Below, piece by piece: positions 52,321 to 62,105 of a stretch of 64,000 nt of DNA (the stretch's first letter is position 1; each line of letters begins with the position of its first letter). The position numbers were made by a program, and so were the translations under genes. The stretch is from NCBI RefSeq assembly GCF_050313795.1, contig NZ_JBNPMC010000015.1, forward strand, positions 8,773-72,772, written 5' to 3'. Below the pieces are notes generated by a model. The model saw nothing but the letters and a program-made list of their open reading frames with translations, had not been told where the DNA came from and did not search any database. This DNA comes from CAMBRQ01 sp945870325. Lineage in GTDB: Bacteria; Bacillota; Clostridia; Lachnospirales; Lachnospiraceae.

Positions 52321-54606
52321 AGCATTTTTACTTCTTTCTAGAATTCCCATTGCAATCTTCTCGCTGGTAATCGGAAGTTCTTTGAACCAAAGTCCGGTTG
52401 CATTAAAAATCGCATGGGCCAGCGCCGGAGCCGGTGTATTAATGACAATCTCTCCGATGGACTTCGCACCGAACGGACCACTCTCTTCATAACTGCTCTC
52501 GAATTCCACGCGCATTCTTCCGGTATCCAACCGCGTAGGCACCTTATACTGCATAAAGGAGTTATTACGAAGCCTTCCTTTGTCATCGTACTGGATGTCT
52601 TCGTACAAAGTCATGCCAATGCCCTGTGCCAGGCCTCCTTCTGTCTGGACTCTTGCCAGATTCGGATTCACAACAGTTCCACAATCTACAACTGCCGCAT
52701 AGTCAAGGATCTCAACGTGTCCAGTCTCTTTGTCCAGTTCGATCTCAACGGCTCCAGCCATGAAAGGCGGCGGCGACAACGGAGAACTATTACTCTCTGT
52801 CACCTGAAGCGCATGGTTATTGCCTACCATAGATTTAAAGCCTACTTCTGCAAGTGATACAGATGCAGACTGATCCAAAGTTTCCACCCGGTCTCCCGCA
52901 AATACTAACTTTTCTGCAGATGTTTCCAGCATCTCTCCTGCCACTTCCAGAATCCTCTCTTTCAACTGAGCACAGGCACGCTCCACAGCCTTGCCTGTTA
53001 CATAGGTGGTACTAGATGCATAAGATCCCGAATCATATGGCGAGGAATCCGTATCCGCTCCCAGAACTGCAATATCCTCCACAGAGCACTCCATGCACTC
53101 TGCAGCCATCTGTGCTAATATAGTATCGCATCCGGTTCCCATATCCGCTGCTGCAATTAACAGAGTGTAACTTCCATCTTCATTCAATTTGATTGTCGCC
53201 GAGCCTACATCCACTGCTGCAATTCCCGATCCCTGCATTGCCATGGCGATTCCTACACTTCGTACTTTGCCATTCCCCATATCCCTGCAAGGATGTTTGT
53301 CCTTCCAGCCAATCATAGATGCCGCACGCTCAAGACACCTGTCCAAAGCACAACTATTGGTCTGCTCTCCGTAGTATGCCGGCATAACCTGTCCTTCACG
53401 TACCATATTCTTCTCCCGCAGTTCTACCGGATCCATTCCCAGCCTGTCAGCCAGTTCATTCACGGCTGACTCTACAGCGAAGATACCCTGCGTCGCACCA
53501 TAGCCTCTGTATGCGCCCGCCGACATGACATTCGTATACACTACATCATAGGCAAAGCGATGGGCTTCCAAAGAACCGTAGAGCGGAATGGATTTGTGTC
53601 CGGACAAACCAACCGTAGTAGGGCCATGCTCGCCGTATGCTCCCGTATTCGACAGAGTATAGACATCCATTGCGCGGATTCTTCCATCCTTCATCGCTCC
53701 TACTTTCACAGTTACTTCCATCTCATGTCTTGGAGAAGATGCCACCTGAGACTCTTCTCTGGTAAAGATCATCTTCGATGGTTTCCCGGTCTTCCAGGTT
53801 ACAAATGCAGGGAATACTTCTGCCACTACCGTCTGCTTCGCGCCGAATCCTCCTCCGATTCTAGGCTTCATAACCCGGATCTTAGACTTCGGGATTCCAA
53901 GCGCCTTGGCCAAGATTCTACGAACATGGAATACGATCTGGGTAGAACTGAATATATTCAATCTTCCGTATGCATCCATATAACAAGCGGTACGGAATGT
54001 CTCCATCATTGCCTGCTGATTTGCCTTGGTATGATAAGTACCTTCCACAACCACATCACAATCTTTTAGCACTGCATCCACATCTCCATTGTGAGATTCA
54101 TCGCTCGCACATAAATTTCTCTGATTATCCGCCCCTACCGGACATAAGACCACCCAGTTATCTTCCGGATGCACCAGTATCGGGTTATCCATTGCCTGAT
54201 GGAAATCCAGAATCGCAGGCAGCACCTCATATTCTACTTTAATCAGACGAAGGGCCCGGTCTACGCACGCTTCATTCTCCCCGGCAACAATCGCTACCGG
54301 ATCTCCCACGTAACGAACATGACGATCTAGAATCAGGCGGTCCTGCGGACTTGGCTCCGGATAAGTCTGTCCTGCCATCGTGAATCTCTCCTGTGGCACA
54401 TCTTCCCAGGTATAGATTACTTCAATCCCCGGAACCTTTAAGGCAACATCCGTCTTGACAGAGAGGATATTCGCATTGGCATGAGGGCTTCTAAGCACCT
54501 TCACAATCAGGCAGTCCTTAGGTGCCAGATCATCCATGAATACCGGCTTACCCGTAACTAATGCCATCGCATCCTTCTTCCTGACAGGCTGACTGACTAC
54601 TCGCAT
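52303..54606 (-). CDS. Xanthine-dehydrogenase-type molybdenum hydroxylase, large subunit
   Basis: 767 residues. The first ~110 residues are the a/b hammerhead domain; the remainder binds the molybdopterin cofactor (GGGFGAKQT, GAYRGYGATQG, YEESGPFGAKSIGE with the Glu expected at the active site). Hydroxylates purines or related heterocycles with water as oxygen donor. It overlaps the Fe-S subunit gene by 10 bp. The substrate is inferred from the NCS2 permease in the same operon. Confidence 0.9.
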   Translation of the reverse strand: MRVVSQPVRKKDAMALVTGKPVFMDDLAPKDCLIVKVLRSPHANANILSVKTDVALKVPGIEVIYTWEDVPQERFTMAGQTYPEPSPQDRLILDRHVRYVGDPVAIVAGENEACVDRALRLIKVEYEVLPAILDFHQAMDNPILVHPEDNWVVLCPVGADNQRNLCASDESHNGDVDAVLKDCDVVVEGTYHTKANQQAMMETFRTACYMDAYGRLNIFSSTQIVFHVRRILAKALGIPKSKIRVMKPRIGGGFGAKQTVVAEVFPAFVTWKTGKPSKMIFTREESQVASSPRHEMEVTVKVGAMKDGRIRAMDVYTLSNTGAYGEHGPTTVGLSGHKSIPLYGSLEAHRFAYDVVYTNVMSAGAYRGYGATQGIFAVESAVNELADRLGMDPVELREKNMVREGQVMPAYYGEQTNSCALDRCLERAASMIGWKDKHPCRDMGNGKVRSVGIAMAMQGSGIAAVDVGSATIKLNEDGSYTLLIAAADMGTGCDTILAQMAAECMECSVEDIAVLGADTDSSPYDSGSYASSTTYVTGKAVERACAQLKERILEVAGEMLETSAEKLVFAGDRVETLDQSASVSLAEVGFKSMVGNNHALQVTESNSSPLSPPPFMAGAVEIELDKETGHVEILDYAAVVDCGTVVNPNLARVQTEGGLAQGIGMTLYEDIQYDDKGRLRNNSFMQYKVPTRLDTGRMRVEFESSYEESGPFGAKSIGEIVINTPAPALAHAIFNATGLWFKELPITSEKIAMGILERSKNAEKTPF

Positions 54607-55070
54607 GATTCTCCCCCTCTTCTCCGATACTCTAAGAATTGCTTTATCGCCCTTAACTGACCTTCATAGCCGGAACATCTGCATAGATTTCCCGCCAGGT
54701 ACTCCTTGATTTCCTCTTCGGAAGGATCTGGATTCTCCCGAAACAATGCAATCGCATTCATAATCATCCCCGGATTGCAGAAACCACACTGCTCCGCCCC
54801 CTGGTCTGCAACAAATGCGCCAAATTCCTCTGCCTCTTTCTGAAGTCCTTCCAGCGTCTCCACACGGTGACCGTCTGCTCTTGCAGTCAAAAGCGAACAG
54901 GACAGAATCGGCTTGCCATCCAGGAATACCGTGCATAATCCGCAATTGGAGGTCTCACAGCCACGTTTCACACTATAACAGCCATGAGATCTTACATAAT
55001 CAATCAACAACTGATCGCTGTTAATCTCATCTTCTCTGGTCTTTCCGTTCAATACGATTTTAACCTTCAT
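54597..55070 (-). CDS. Molybdenum hydroxylase [2Fe-2S] subunit
   Basis: 157 residues. A plant-type [2Fe-2S] domain (CETSNCGLCTVFLDGKPILSC) and a second helical [2Fe-2S] domain (QCGFCNPGMIMNAIALF and NLCRCSGYEGQLRAI). It carries electrons between the molybdenum and FAD subunits. It lies 2 nt after the FAD subunit gene. Confidence 0.95.
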   Translation of the reverse strand: MKVKIVLNGKTREDEINSDQLLIDYVRSHGCYSVKRGCETSNCGLCTVFLDGKPILSCSLLTARADGHRVETLEGLQKEAEEFGAFVADQGAEQCGFCNPGMIMNAIALFRENPDPSEEEIKEYLAGNLCRCSGYEGQLRAIKQFLEYRRRGGESCE

Positions 55071-55072
55071 GG

Positions 55073-55897
55073 CTATACCTCTCCTCCTCTCTCCTGCAAT
55101 GTACTAAGACACCGGAATAGCAGAACCTCTGCCAGATGACTCCGATACTCGGCACTGGCACGCATATTGCTGTCCATTGGTATATCCTTCGCTAATCCAG
55201 CCGCCAGACTTCTAAGGTCTTCTTTCGTATAGGCGCCCTTTCTTAGTCGCATAACCTCTTCAGTTCCAATCTCAATACGAATCGCACGTCCCGGTCTTGC
55301 ACCTGCCACAACATAGCCCCGGCAGTTATCTGTCTGCCCGGACAATGCTGCCGCACAAGCCAGTACCGGGAAATCCGTCTTCGCATTCCGATGTGTCATA
55401 TAAACACATTTTACAGGTGTCTTCTTTACAATAATGCGAACCAGAATGTCCCTGTCTCTCTTTATCCCAACAAACTGTTCCAGCGGGATTACACCGCTCT
55501 GATACAATTCAACATACGTATCTAACGCAAGAAAACAAGTCAATACATCGGAGAAACCGAATCTTCCGAAGATACTGCCCCCTATCGTAGCCAGATTCCG
55601 AAACTGTACGCCTACAATATCCTTCACACAATCTCTGATTGCTCCATTCGTCCACTCGTTCAGCCTCGGATGCAGTTCTAACTGCCGAAGCGTTACCATG
55701 CACCCTATAGAGAAAGAGTCTTCTGTCTCTTCGATGGTATCCAGCCCCAGTCCAGACAGATCAATTGCCTTCTGAACCGTCCGATCAGACATCTTAAGCC
55801 ACAGCATACCTCCCAGTATACAGTTAGACTTCTTCTGATTCAGTTCATATGCCTGCTCAAGGCTCTCTGCTTTTACATATTCTTTGATCTTCAACAT
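55073..55897 (-). CDS. Molybdenum hydroxylase FAD subunit
   Basis: 274 residues, FAD-binding PCMH-type. CILGGMLWLKM replaces the usual LAGGTDLL loop, and RNLATIGGSIFGRFGFSD is the second FAD loop. The start at 55897 (MLKIKEYV) is set by GGAGG 9 nt upstream. It lies 45 nt after the permease gene. Confidence 0.88.
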   Translation of the reverse strand: MLKIKEYVKAESLEQAYELNQKKSNCILGGMLWLKMSDRTVQKAIDLSGLGLDTIEETEDSFSIGCMVTLRQLELHPRLNEWTNGAIRDCVKDIVGVQFRNLATIGGSIFGRFGFSDVLTCFLALDTYVELYQSGVIPLEQFVGIKRDRDILVRIIVKKTPVKCVYMTHRNAKTDFPVLACAAALSGQTDNCRGYVVAGARPGRAIRIEIGTEEVMRLRKGAYTKEDLRSLAAGLAKDIPMDSNMRASAEYRSHLAEVLLFRCLSTLQERGGEV

Positions 55898-55942
55898 AGT
55901 TTCCATCCTCCATAAGCATCCATGCAACACTCGCTATTCTAT

Positions 55943-57346
55943 CTACTCAGCCGCATTCTCATCTTTTGGCAGTACGATATTGAGAATCATTGCAACCAAT
56001 GCCGCCGGCACAATACCAGAACCTCCGAAGATTAACTGGATCGTATTCGGCAACTGAGCCAGAACTCCGCTATTTGATCCGATTCCATATCCAAGTCCCA
56101 GCGCAACTGACACGATTGTAATATTTCTTGCTGTCATCGGTTCCTTGGTAATTAACTGGATACCGCTCACAACAATAGAAGAAAACATCATAACCGCTGC
56201 TCCGCCAAGCACGCTCTGAGGCATAATGGAGATCAACGCTGCCAGTTTCGGGAACAGACCGCACAGAATCAGGAATACGGCACCTGTTGCCAGCGCAAAC
56301 CGATTCACGATCTTGGTCATCGTAACCAGTCCGACATTCTGGCTGAATGATGTATTCGGAAGCACGCCGAATAATGCAGCGAATGAAGAACCAATTCCAT
56401 CACAAGTCACGCCGCCGGACAATTCTGTATCCGTAGCCTCACGTCCCATACCGCCTTCCATAACGCCAGAGATATCTCCAACAGTCTCAACCGCTGTTAC
56501 AATGAACATAATCATGATTGGAAGAATTGCTCTCCAGTCGAATACCGGCTTAACCGGAAGCAGTTTTGGAAGTGAGATCCAGTCTGCCTGAGCCAGTTTA
56601 TCCCAGTTCAGGACCCACGCCTTCGTATACTCTACGCCATCAGCATCCACGCCTGTAGTCGGCAAGACGATTCCCATAATCGCCGCTACGATATAGCCAA
56701 CGATAATACCGATCAAGATAGAAGATGCACTGGTCATCCCCTTTGTGCAATGCTTCAGAACTACAATCACAATCAGTACGATTCCGCCAAGCAGAAGATT
56801 CTCAAGAGAACCGAAATCCGCTGCCGTATTGCCGCCTCCAAAGGAATTCACGCCCACTGCGATCAGCGACAATCCAATGGATAATACAACCGTACCCGTA
56901 ACAACCGCCGGGAAGAATCTCCTTAACGGCTTAATCAGGAAGCCCAATACCGTCTCAAAAAGTCCACCGATGATGGATGCACACATAATTGCTCCATAAG
57001 CCAGGACTCCACCGCCCATCACCTGCGCCACACTGTTGAACACGCCGATGAATCCGGAACTGGTTCCCATGATAATCGGCACTTTACCACCGATTGGTCC
57101 AATCGCATACAACTGAACTAACGTCACAATACCTGCCACTAACATCGCATTCTGCAGCAGATCTACCTGTAGATCTGCGAATTCGCTGCCTGCACCCATT
57201 CCACAGGCTCCGGTAATAATTAATAATGGGGTTAAGTTTCCTACAAACATCGCAAGTACATGCTGTAGTCCGAGAGGAATTGCTCTCTTTAATGGCAGTT
57301 TTCCATAAAATTCATATTCTGCACCTTTTTTCTCTGGTTTATTCAC
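55943..57346 (-). CDS. NCS2-family uracil/xanthine permease
   Basis: 467 residues, about fourteen membrane segments. Proton-linked uptake of xanthine, urate or uracil. The family motif with conserved Glu is seen in VTAVETVGDISGVMEGGMG, and the later GVLPNTSFSQNVGLV supports the purine branch. GTG at 57346 is chosen because AAAGGAG lies 8 nt upstream. First gene of the purine-oxidation operon. Confidence 0.9.
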   Translation of the reverse strand: MNKPEKKGAEYEFYGKLPLKRAIPLGLQHVLAMFVGNLTPLLIITGACGMGAGSEFADLQVDLLQNAMLVAGIVTLVQLYAIGPIGGKVPIIMGTSSGFIGVFNSVAQVMGGGVLAYGAIMCASIIGGLFETVLGFLIKPLRRFFPAVVTGTVVLSIGLSLIAVGVNSFGGGNTAADFGSLENLLLGGIVLIVIVVLKHCTKGMTSASSILIGIIVGYIVAAIMGIVLPTTGVDADGVEYTKAWVLNWDKLAQADWISLPKLLPVKPVFDWRAILPIMIMFIVTAVETVGDISGVMEGGMGREATDTELSGGVTCDGIGSSFAALFGVLPNTSFSQNVGLVTMTKIVNRFALATGAVFLILCGLFPKLAALISIMPQSVLGGAAVMMFSSIVVSGIQLITKEPMTARNITIVSVALGLGYGIGSNSGVLAQLPNTIQLIFGGSGIVPAALVAMILNIVLPKDENAAE

Positions 57347-57459
57347 TGTTCTCTCTCCTTTTGTAAATTTATTCAATCGTAGGAAGTATAACTTAAAATA
57401 GGGATTTTGTATAGATTTTCTTACGAATTTAGCAGAAAAACCTTGAAGGATTCCCCATT

Positions 57460-58557
57460 CTAATCTTCCGCAGACAATATTCCTTCCTCAATCGGGTATC
57501 TGCCGAATATTCTCGCTGCATCCATCAATGCCTGCATATTCTCCTTCGGTGTCCCCACTGGCATCTGGCATCCCGAAGTAAGCACATACCCTTTTGGCGA
57601 ATCATAACCCTTGCGGATACATTCCCTTGCAGAACGCAGGACATCATGAGGAGTACCAAACCGCATCACTTCCACTGGTGGGACATTCCCCTGGATACTC
57701 ATATAATTCCCCAGAATAGTTTTGGCTTCTTCAACATCTTCGACATTATCCAGACTGAAAGCGCCAATCCCAGTTTCTTTTATAAACTCCCATAACTTAC
57801 GGCTTGTCCCACATATATGAAGTCCGCATCCTCCGCCATTTTCTCTGATATAATCTACATTCTTCTGGAAATACGGCAAAGAAAATGTCTTATACTGCTC
57901 TACACTGATCAAAGATGTAGAACTAACCGGATCAGCGAATCCAATTCCAACGCCAATATCCAAAAGCCGGTCGATATACCGGTTATTATTCTCTACGATC
58001 ACATCCAGAAGCTGCTTAACCTTTTCCGGCTTTCTTACCGTTCCGATCAAAAGCCGCTCTGTTCCAAGGACCATAGCCGCAATCGTAAATGGTCCTGTAA
58101 CCGTTGCGCTGACAGGCACTTTATCCCCCAGCCTTTCTTTTACAAGCCGAACACCCTCTAAGATAATCGGAAGCCTTCCATCCTTATCTACATCGACCAA
58201 TTTTGCATTATGTGCTTCCTCTAGCGATAATGCCGGCTCTTCCAGTTGTGCTATGTTATAATCCGAATACTTGACTTTCGCACCCATGGCTTCTGCCATT
58301 CCCCGAAGAGTACAGGATACTCCTGCACCGTCAGAATGAAAATTGTGATAAATATATTCTTCCAGTTCACACATCTTTTCCGAAGAGTGATAGTATTCCT
58401 TCAAAGTACAGTGAATCATCGGCGCCAAAGTCTCACCCGTATCCAGGCAGCACATGATTCTGTCGACTTCCTTCCCCTCGCTCAGCAATCGACTTCGTTC
58501 GAGCGCCGTCAGTTCATCTTTCTTAATCTTCAGTCCGTTCAAATATTTTTCAATCAT
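57460..58557 (-). CDS. UroD/MtaA-like corrinoid methyltransferase family protein
   Basis: 365 residues, UroD superfamily of the MtaA/MtbA type. The zinc-binding pattern fits HICG (residue ~250) and TSGCQMPVGTPKENMQAL near the C-terminus. Such proteins move methyl groups from methylated corrinoid proteins to a thiol; a role in methoxy-compound or methylamine use is possible. No corrinoid protein gene is nearby. Own promoter at 58645-58673. Confidence 0.8.
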   Translation of the reverse strand: MIEKYLNGLKIKKDELTALERSRLLSEGKEVDRIMCCLDTGETLAPMIHCTLKEYYHSSEKMCELEEYIYHNFHSDGAGVSCTLRGMAEAMGAKVKYSDYNIAQLEEPALSLEEAHNAKLVDVDKDGRLPIILEGVRLVKERLGDKVPVSATVTGPFTIAAMVLGTERLLIGTVRKPEKVKQLLDVIVENNNRYIDRLLDIGVGIGFADPVSSTSLISVEQYKTFSLPYFQKNVDYIRENGGGCGLHICGTSRKLWEFIKETGIGAFSLDNVEDVEEAKTILGNYMSIQGNVPPVEVMRFGTPHDVLRSARECIRKGYDSPKGYVLTSGCQMPVGTPKENMQALMDAARIFGRYPIEEGILSAED

Positions 58558-58644
58558 AAGCCCCCACACTTTTCTTTCTCAATTTAGATTCCGTCTTTTT
58601 GCCTTTCCCTTCCCCTTCAGCGGAAAGGCATTCTTACCTTTTCA

Positions 58645-58673
58645 AGAATATGACACCCATATCATTTTGTCAA
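58645..58673 (-). promoter_or_regulatory. Promoter of the MtaA-like gene
   Basis: On the minus strand perfect TTGACA (58668-58673), a 17-nt spacer and TATTCT (58645-58650). A GCCTTTCC/GGAAAGGC hairpin lies in the leader. Confidence 0.65.
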
Positions 58674-58731
58674 TCATGTTTAAGCTTAACTTCCCACTCT
58701 AAATGCAGTGCAAATGATTTGCCCATTTGAT

Positions 58732-59034
58732 TCAAAACAAAATCTGTTCCATACCTAATACAATCACACAACAAATCAAAGAAACAGGAAACAATCCCAT
58801 TCCAATCCAGGCACATGCAATTCCTACCAAAAATGCTGCAGCACCAGATATAGGAGATTGCGTAACTTTCGTAATAGCCGGAAATGTCATAACCGCTAAA
58901 GTTACATAAGGAACATAATAAAAGAATGATTGTATAAATCTGTTTTTGATAGGTTTGCTTATCATTGTTAAAGGAAGAACCCGGACGACATAGGTAACAA
59001 TTGCCATGGTTCCTATATAAAGATAAGAATTCAT
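58732..59034 (-). CDS. azlD: AzlD-family branched-chain amino acid exporter subunit
   Basis: 100 residues, four membrane segments (LYIGTMAIVTYVVRVLPLTM at the start). AzlD forms an exporter with AzlC. It overlaps the upstream gene as ATGA, but that gene keeps only the C-terminal part of azlC, so the exporter is probably not functional. Confidence 0.82.
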   Translation of the reverse strand: MNSYLYIGTMAIVTYVVRVLPLTMISKPIKNRFIQSFFYYVPYVTLAVMTFPAITKVTQSPISGAAAFLVGIACAWIGMGLFPVSLICCVIVLGMEQILF

Positions 59035-59912
59035 TGATTTATCTCCTCCTGTTTTCTAGGAAATATAATTGCTGCTGCGCCAGAAATTATAACTGTCAAA
59101 ATAATTGTCTGTGTACCACCGGATAACGAAGACAGAATTGGCAATGCCTGAAATATCAGACTGAATAAAAATCCTGCGATGATACATGCTAACACTACTT
59201 TATCTTTTTTTCCTGCCGGAATACCTCCCATTACTACGGATGCAATAACTGCTACAACAACTGACATAAACAGATTTCTTGGTGTCGCGTAATTGATGCC
59301 AAACACCGAGCAAAGCAGAGCGATCTTAATAATCTGAATTATGCAAACTCCATCTTTATGAAGATTCGCACCTAATGGAATCGTAAGGTCTGCCACATCT
59401 GATGGAATGCCAAGTTCTTTGGCCTGTATCATATTAATCGGCAGTGTTGCTGCTGAAGAGCAGGTTCCCAGTGCTGTAAGAGTTGGAGCTGCTGCCGTTT
59501 TCCACCATCTTCGAACTCCCTCTGCTCCGGCACCAATATATGCCATAACCGTTTGTGAAACTATGTAATATGCCACAATTACAAATAAATATAATACGAT
59601 TGCTCTTCCAAGAGGACCTACAACCTGCCTTCCATACTGACCAATCAGGATTGCAAAATAACATCCAAGTCCAAGAGGCGCAATCTTCATAACAATATTG
59701 ATGACTTTGATAATAACCTCCGTCATACTATCCATAAGATCAAGTACTGGTTTTCCTTTTTCACCAGCCATAATAATTGCAATTGAAAAAAAAATTGTAA
59801 ATACAATCAATGCCATCAAATTGCTTCTAGAGAACAACTCCGGAAAATCGCTTACCGTAAACATTCCAAGAATATTCATACTTCCGGAAAGATCTTCCAC
59901 TTCCTGTGTCAA
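59031..59912 (-). pseudogene. Chimeric deletion product: dicarboxylate symporter fragment joined to AzlC tail
   Basis: 293 residues. Residues 1 to ~230 match a Na+/dicarboxylate symporter (DAACS) but lack its first ~120 residues. GTCSSAATLPINMIQAKELG and IPLGANLHKDG are the conserved signature. After MGGIPAG, where the symporter should go on to its last helices, the chain switches to the end of an AzlC protein (about 60 residues) that runs into azlD by ATGA. TTG start with GAGGAGG 4 nt upstream. The likely origin is in-frame deletions. Confidence 0.65.
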
Positions 59913-59939
59913 ATATCCTCCTCATTTGAATTAACTGAA

Positions 59940-61133
59940 TTACATTTTCTTAGATAAATGTTTATGTATTGCATCCTTCAACTGGTTCATAGCCTGTTCC
60001 ACAATAGTTCGTGGACATGCAACATTGAAGCGCTCAAACTGTGCTGTCTCCGGTCCGAAGATACTTCCTGAATCCAGCCACAGTTTTGCTTCTTCAAGTA
60101 CAATATGTTCCAGTTCTTCATTCGTAAATCCATATCCTGAAAAGTCAATCCAAACAAGATAGGTTCCTTCTGGCTCAACAAATTTTGCATATTTAAGATT
60201 TTCTTTCACAAACTCACGCACATATTCTACATTGCCATAAATATACTCCACCAGTTCGTCAACCCATTCAGCCCCTTTTGTGTAGCAAACCTTTACTGCA
60301 AGTTGTCCCATAAGGCTTCCCTGGCTATATGCAGCTTGTGTATTTGCCCACTGATACTTTTTACGCAATTCTTCATTAGGAATAATAATGTTTGCCGGCT
60401 GAAGACCTGCAACATTGAAAGTTTTTCCCGGAGAACTATAAAGTGCAACAATATTACGATACTTCTCATCAAGATTCATGCAGCTTGTAAACTTATGTCC
60501 CGGAAAGATGAAATCACAATGCATTTCATCAACCATCAGAACTATATTGTATTTCAAGCAGATTTCTGCAACCTTCTCGAGTTCTTCGGCTGTCCAAACT
60601 CTTCCGACCGGATTATGAGGATTACAGAAAATCACGGCTTTTACATCTTCTTCTTTAATCTGTTTCTCCATTTTTTCGAAATCAATCGTATATCTTGCAT
60701 CTTCATAATGAAGCTGGCAGTTAATGAAACGTCTTCCATTATTCTTAATCACTTCACTAAATGGATAATATACCGGCTGCATTACCATGATTGCGTCACC
60801 CTCATTCGTAAATGCCTTCACACTTGTTCCAAGTGCATAAACAATTCCTGCTCCTAAGGTTACCCACTCTGGTTCTATGGTATATCCATGCCTTGTGGAA
60901 AACCAATGATTGATTGCGTCAAAATAATCATCAAGCGGATCTGTATATCCGAAAATCCCATGATCAATTCTCTTATGAAACTCATCCAAAATAACATCCG
61001 GGAGTTTAAAATCCATATCCGCAACCCAAAGCGGAAGCAAATCATCTCTTCCTTTACGTTTCATACCAAAATCATATTTTAAGCAATCTGTACCACGACG
61101 ATCAATGATTTCGTCAAAATTATACTTTCCCAT
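59940..61133 (-). CDS. PatB/MalY-type cystathionine beta-lyase
   Basis: 397 residues, fold-type I PLP enzyme. FDEIIDRRGTDCLKYD at the start is characteristic of PatB/MalY. The PLP lysine is in SSPGKTFNVAGLQ; CNPHNPVGRVW and the Asp in MVDEMHCDF hold the cofactor. Cleaves cystathionine or other C-S compounds. First gene of the operon ending in azlD, divergent from marR. Confidence 0.92.
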   Translation of the reverse strand: MGKYNFDEIIDRRGTDCLKYDFGMKRKGRDDLLPLWVADMDFKLPDVILDEFHKRIDHGIFGYTDPLDDYFDAINHWFSTRHGYTIEPEWVTLGAGIVYALGTSVKAFTNEGDAIMVMQPVYYPFSEVIKNNGRRFINCQLHYEDARYTIDFEKMEKQIKEEDVKAVIFCNPHNPVGRVWTAEELEKVAEICLKYNIVLMVDEMHCDFIFPGHKFTSCMNLDEKYRNIVALYSSPGKTFNVAGLQPANIIIPNEELRKKYQWANTQAAYSQGSLMGQLAVKVCYTKGAEWVDELVEYIYGNVEYVREFVKENLKYAKFVEPEGTYLVWIDFSGYGFTNEELEHIVLEEAKLWLDSGSIFGPETAQFERFNVACPRTIVEQAMNQLKDAIHKHLSKKM

Positions 61134-61472
61134 CTTTTTCTCCTTTTCTTTTTTTCTCTCTTTTATTGTTTAACCGTTAAACTTTCTTTATAATATATTT
61201 ATATACTCTTCCATCGGTTTTGTCAAGATATTTATTGTTTATATCATAAACTATTTTAAAATACATTGCTCATTTTAAGCCATTTTTAGGTTTATTATCA
61301 CAGATTTATAGTTATTATTGTATTTTAATTAAACTTTTTATATCCAAAAATATTTATCTTTGTTATGGATGTTTTATTTTACATTTAAACAATTATTGAT
61401 TTTTTTCTTAACAAAAGATATAATGAATAAGAACGCAAGTTATAACTTAAACAGAGGGAGTATGAATCCGAT
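61134..61472. promoter_or_regulatory. Divergent patB/marR control region
   Basis: AT-rich, 339 bp. patB promoter on the minus strand: TTGACA (61221-61226), 17 nt, TATAAA (61198-61203). A perfect palindrome GTTTAAC-C-GTTAAAC (61168-61182) lies just past its start. marR promoter on the plus strand: TTGATT (61396-61401), 17 nt, TATAAT (61419-61424), followed by the palindrome AAGTTATAACTT (61437-61448). Both palindromes are likely operators. Confidence 0.65.
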
Positions 61473-62003
61473 ATGGAAAACGATAATAAACAAAACGGTA
61501 TGATCGATGAGAGTTTTCGCGCATTAAATGAACGGCACAATCGTATTTATCAGTTTGTTCTGATGTACAACAACTATATTTTTTCAACCCACGATTACGG
61601 CATGGGCATCCCCCTAACCATGATCGAAGCCCATACACTAACTTACATCGAAGATAATCCTGGATGCACTGCAACAGACCTTATATACTATTGGAACAGA
61701 ACCAAAGGTTCCATTTCTCAGATTGTCAGTCATCTTGAAAAATCAGGTTTAGTTGAGAAGCGAAAAAAAGAAGGTAATAAGAAAACACTTTATTTATACG
61801 TAACAAAATTGGGCGCTCAATTAAGCAAAGCCCACAAATTATATGACACCATAGACATCGCCAAGACCATGGAGCATCTAAAAAAAGAATGCACTGCTGA
61901 AGAAATCGAATCATTCTACAAAGTACTTGATATTTACAATCAAGTCATCCGAAAAGATTTTGAAATCAACGCAGGTCATCGTTCCGAAAAGGATGCCAAA
62001 TAA
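61473..62003 (+). CDS. MarR-family transcriptional regulator
   Basis: 176 residues with a winged-helix domain: TMIEAHTLTYIEDNPGCTAT, WNRTKGSISQIVSHLEKSGL (recognition helix) and wing KRKKEGNKKTLYLYVT. Binds DNA as a dimer. Divergent from patB, with one palindrome at each promoter, so it probably controls both. GGGAG lies 12 nt before the ATG. Confidence 0.88.
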   Translation: MENDNKQNGMIDESFRALNERHNRIYQFVLMYNNYIFSTHDYGMGIPLTMIEAHTLTYIEDNPGCTATDLIYYWNRTKGSISQIVSHLEKSGLVEKRKKEGNKKTLYLYVTKLGAQLSKAHKLYDTIDIAKTMEHLKKECTAEEIESFYKVLDIYNQVIRKDFEINAGHRSEKDAK

Positions 62004-62032
62004 ACACCTTAAGAATAATGCAGAAAGAAAAA

Positions 62033-62063
62033 GCAAAAACCCGTAGACTTACGTCCACGGGTT
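62033..62063 (-). terminator. Terminator of rpsB-tsf
   Basis: AACCCGTGGAC pairs with GTCTACGGGTT and is followed on the minus strand by TTTTGC. It closes the rpsB-tsf operon, so pyrH is not co-transcribed. Confidence 0.8.
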
Positions 62064-62105
62064 CATTTACATTCATTGTAAAACTGACTGTCAAACTCGC
62101 GCTTT

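Noticed and set aside
52303..54606. Molybdenum subunit as a selenocysteine enzyme
   Set aside because: Selenium in this enzyme class is a labile cofactor, not Sec, and no in-frame TGA is present.
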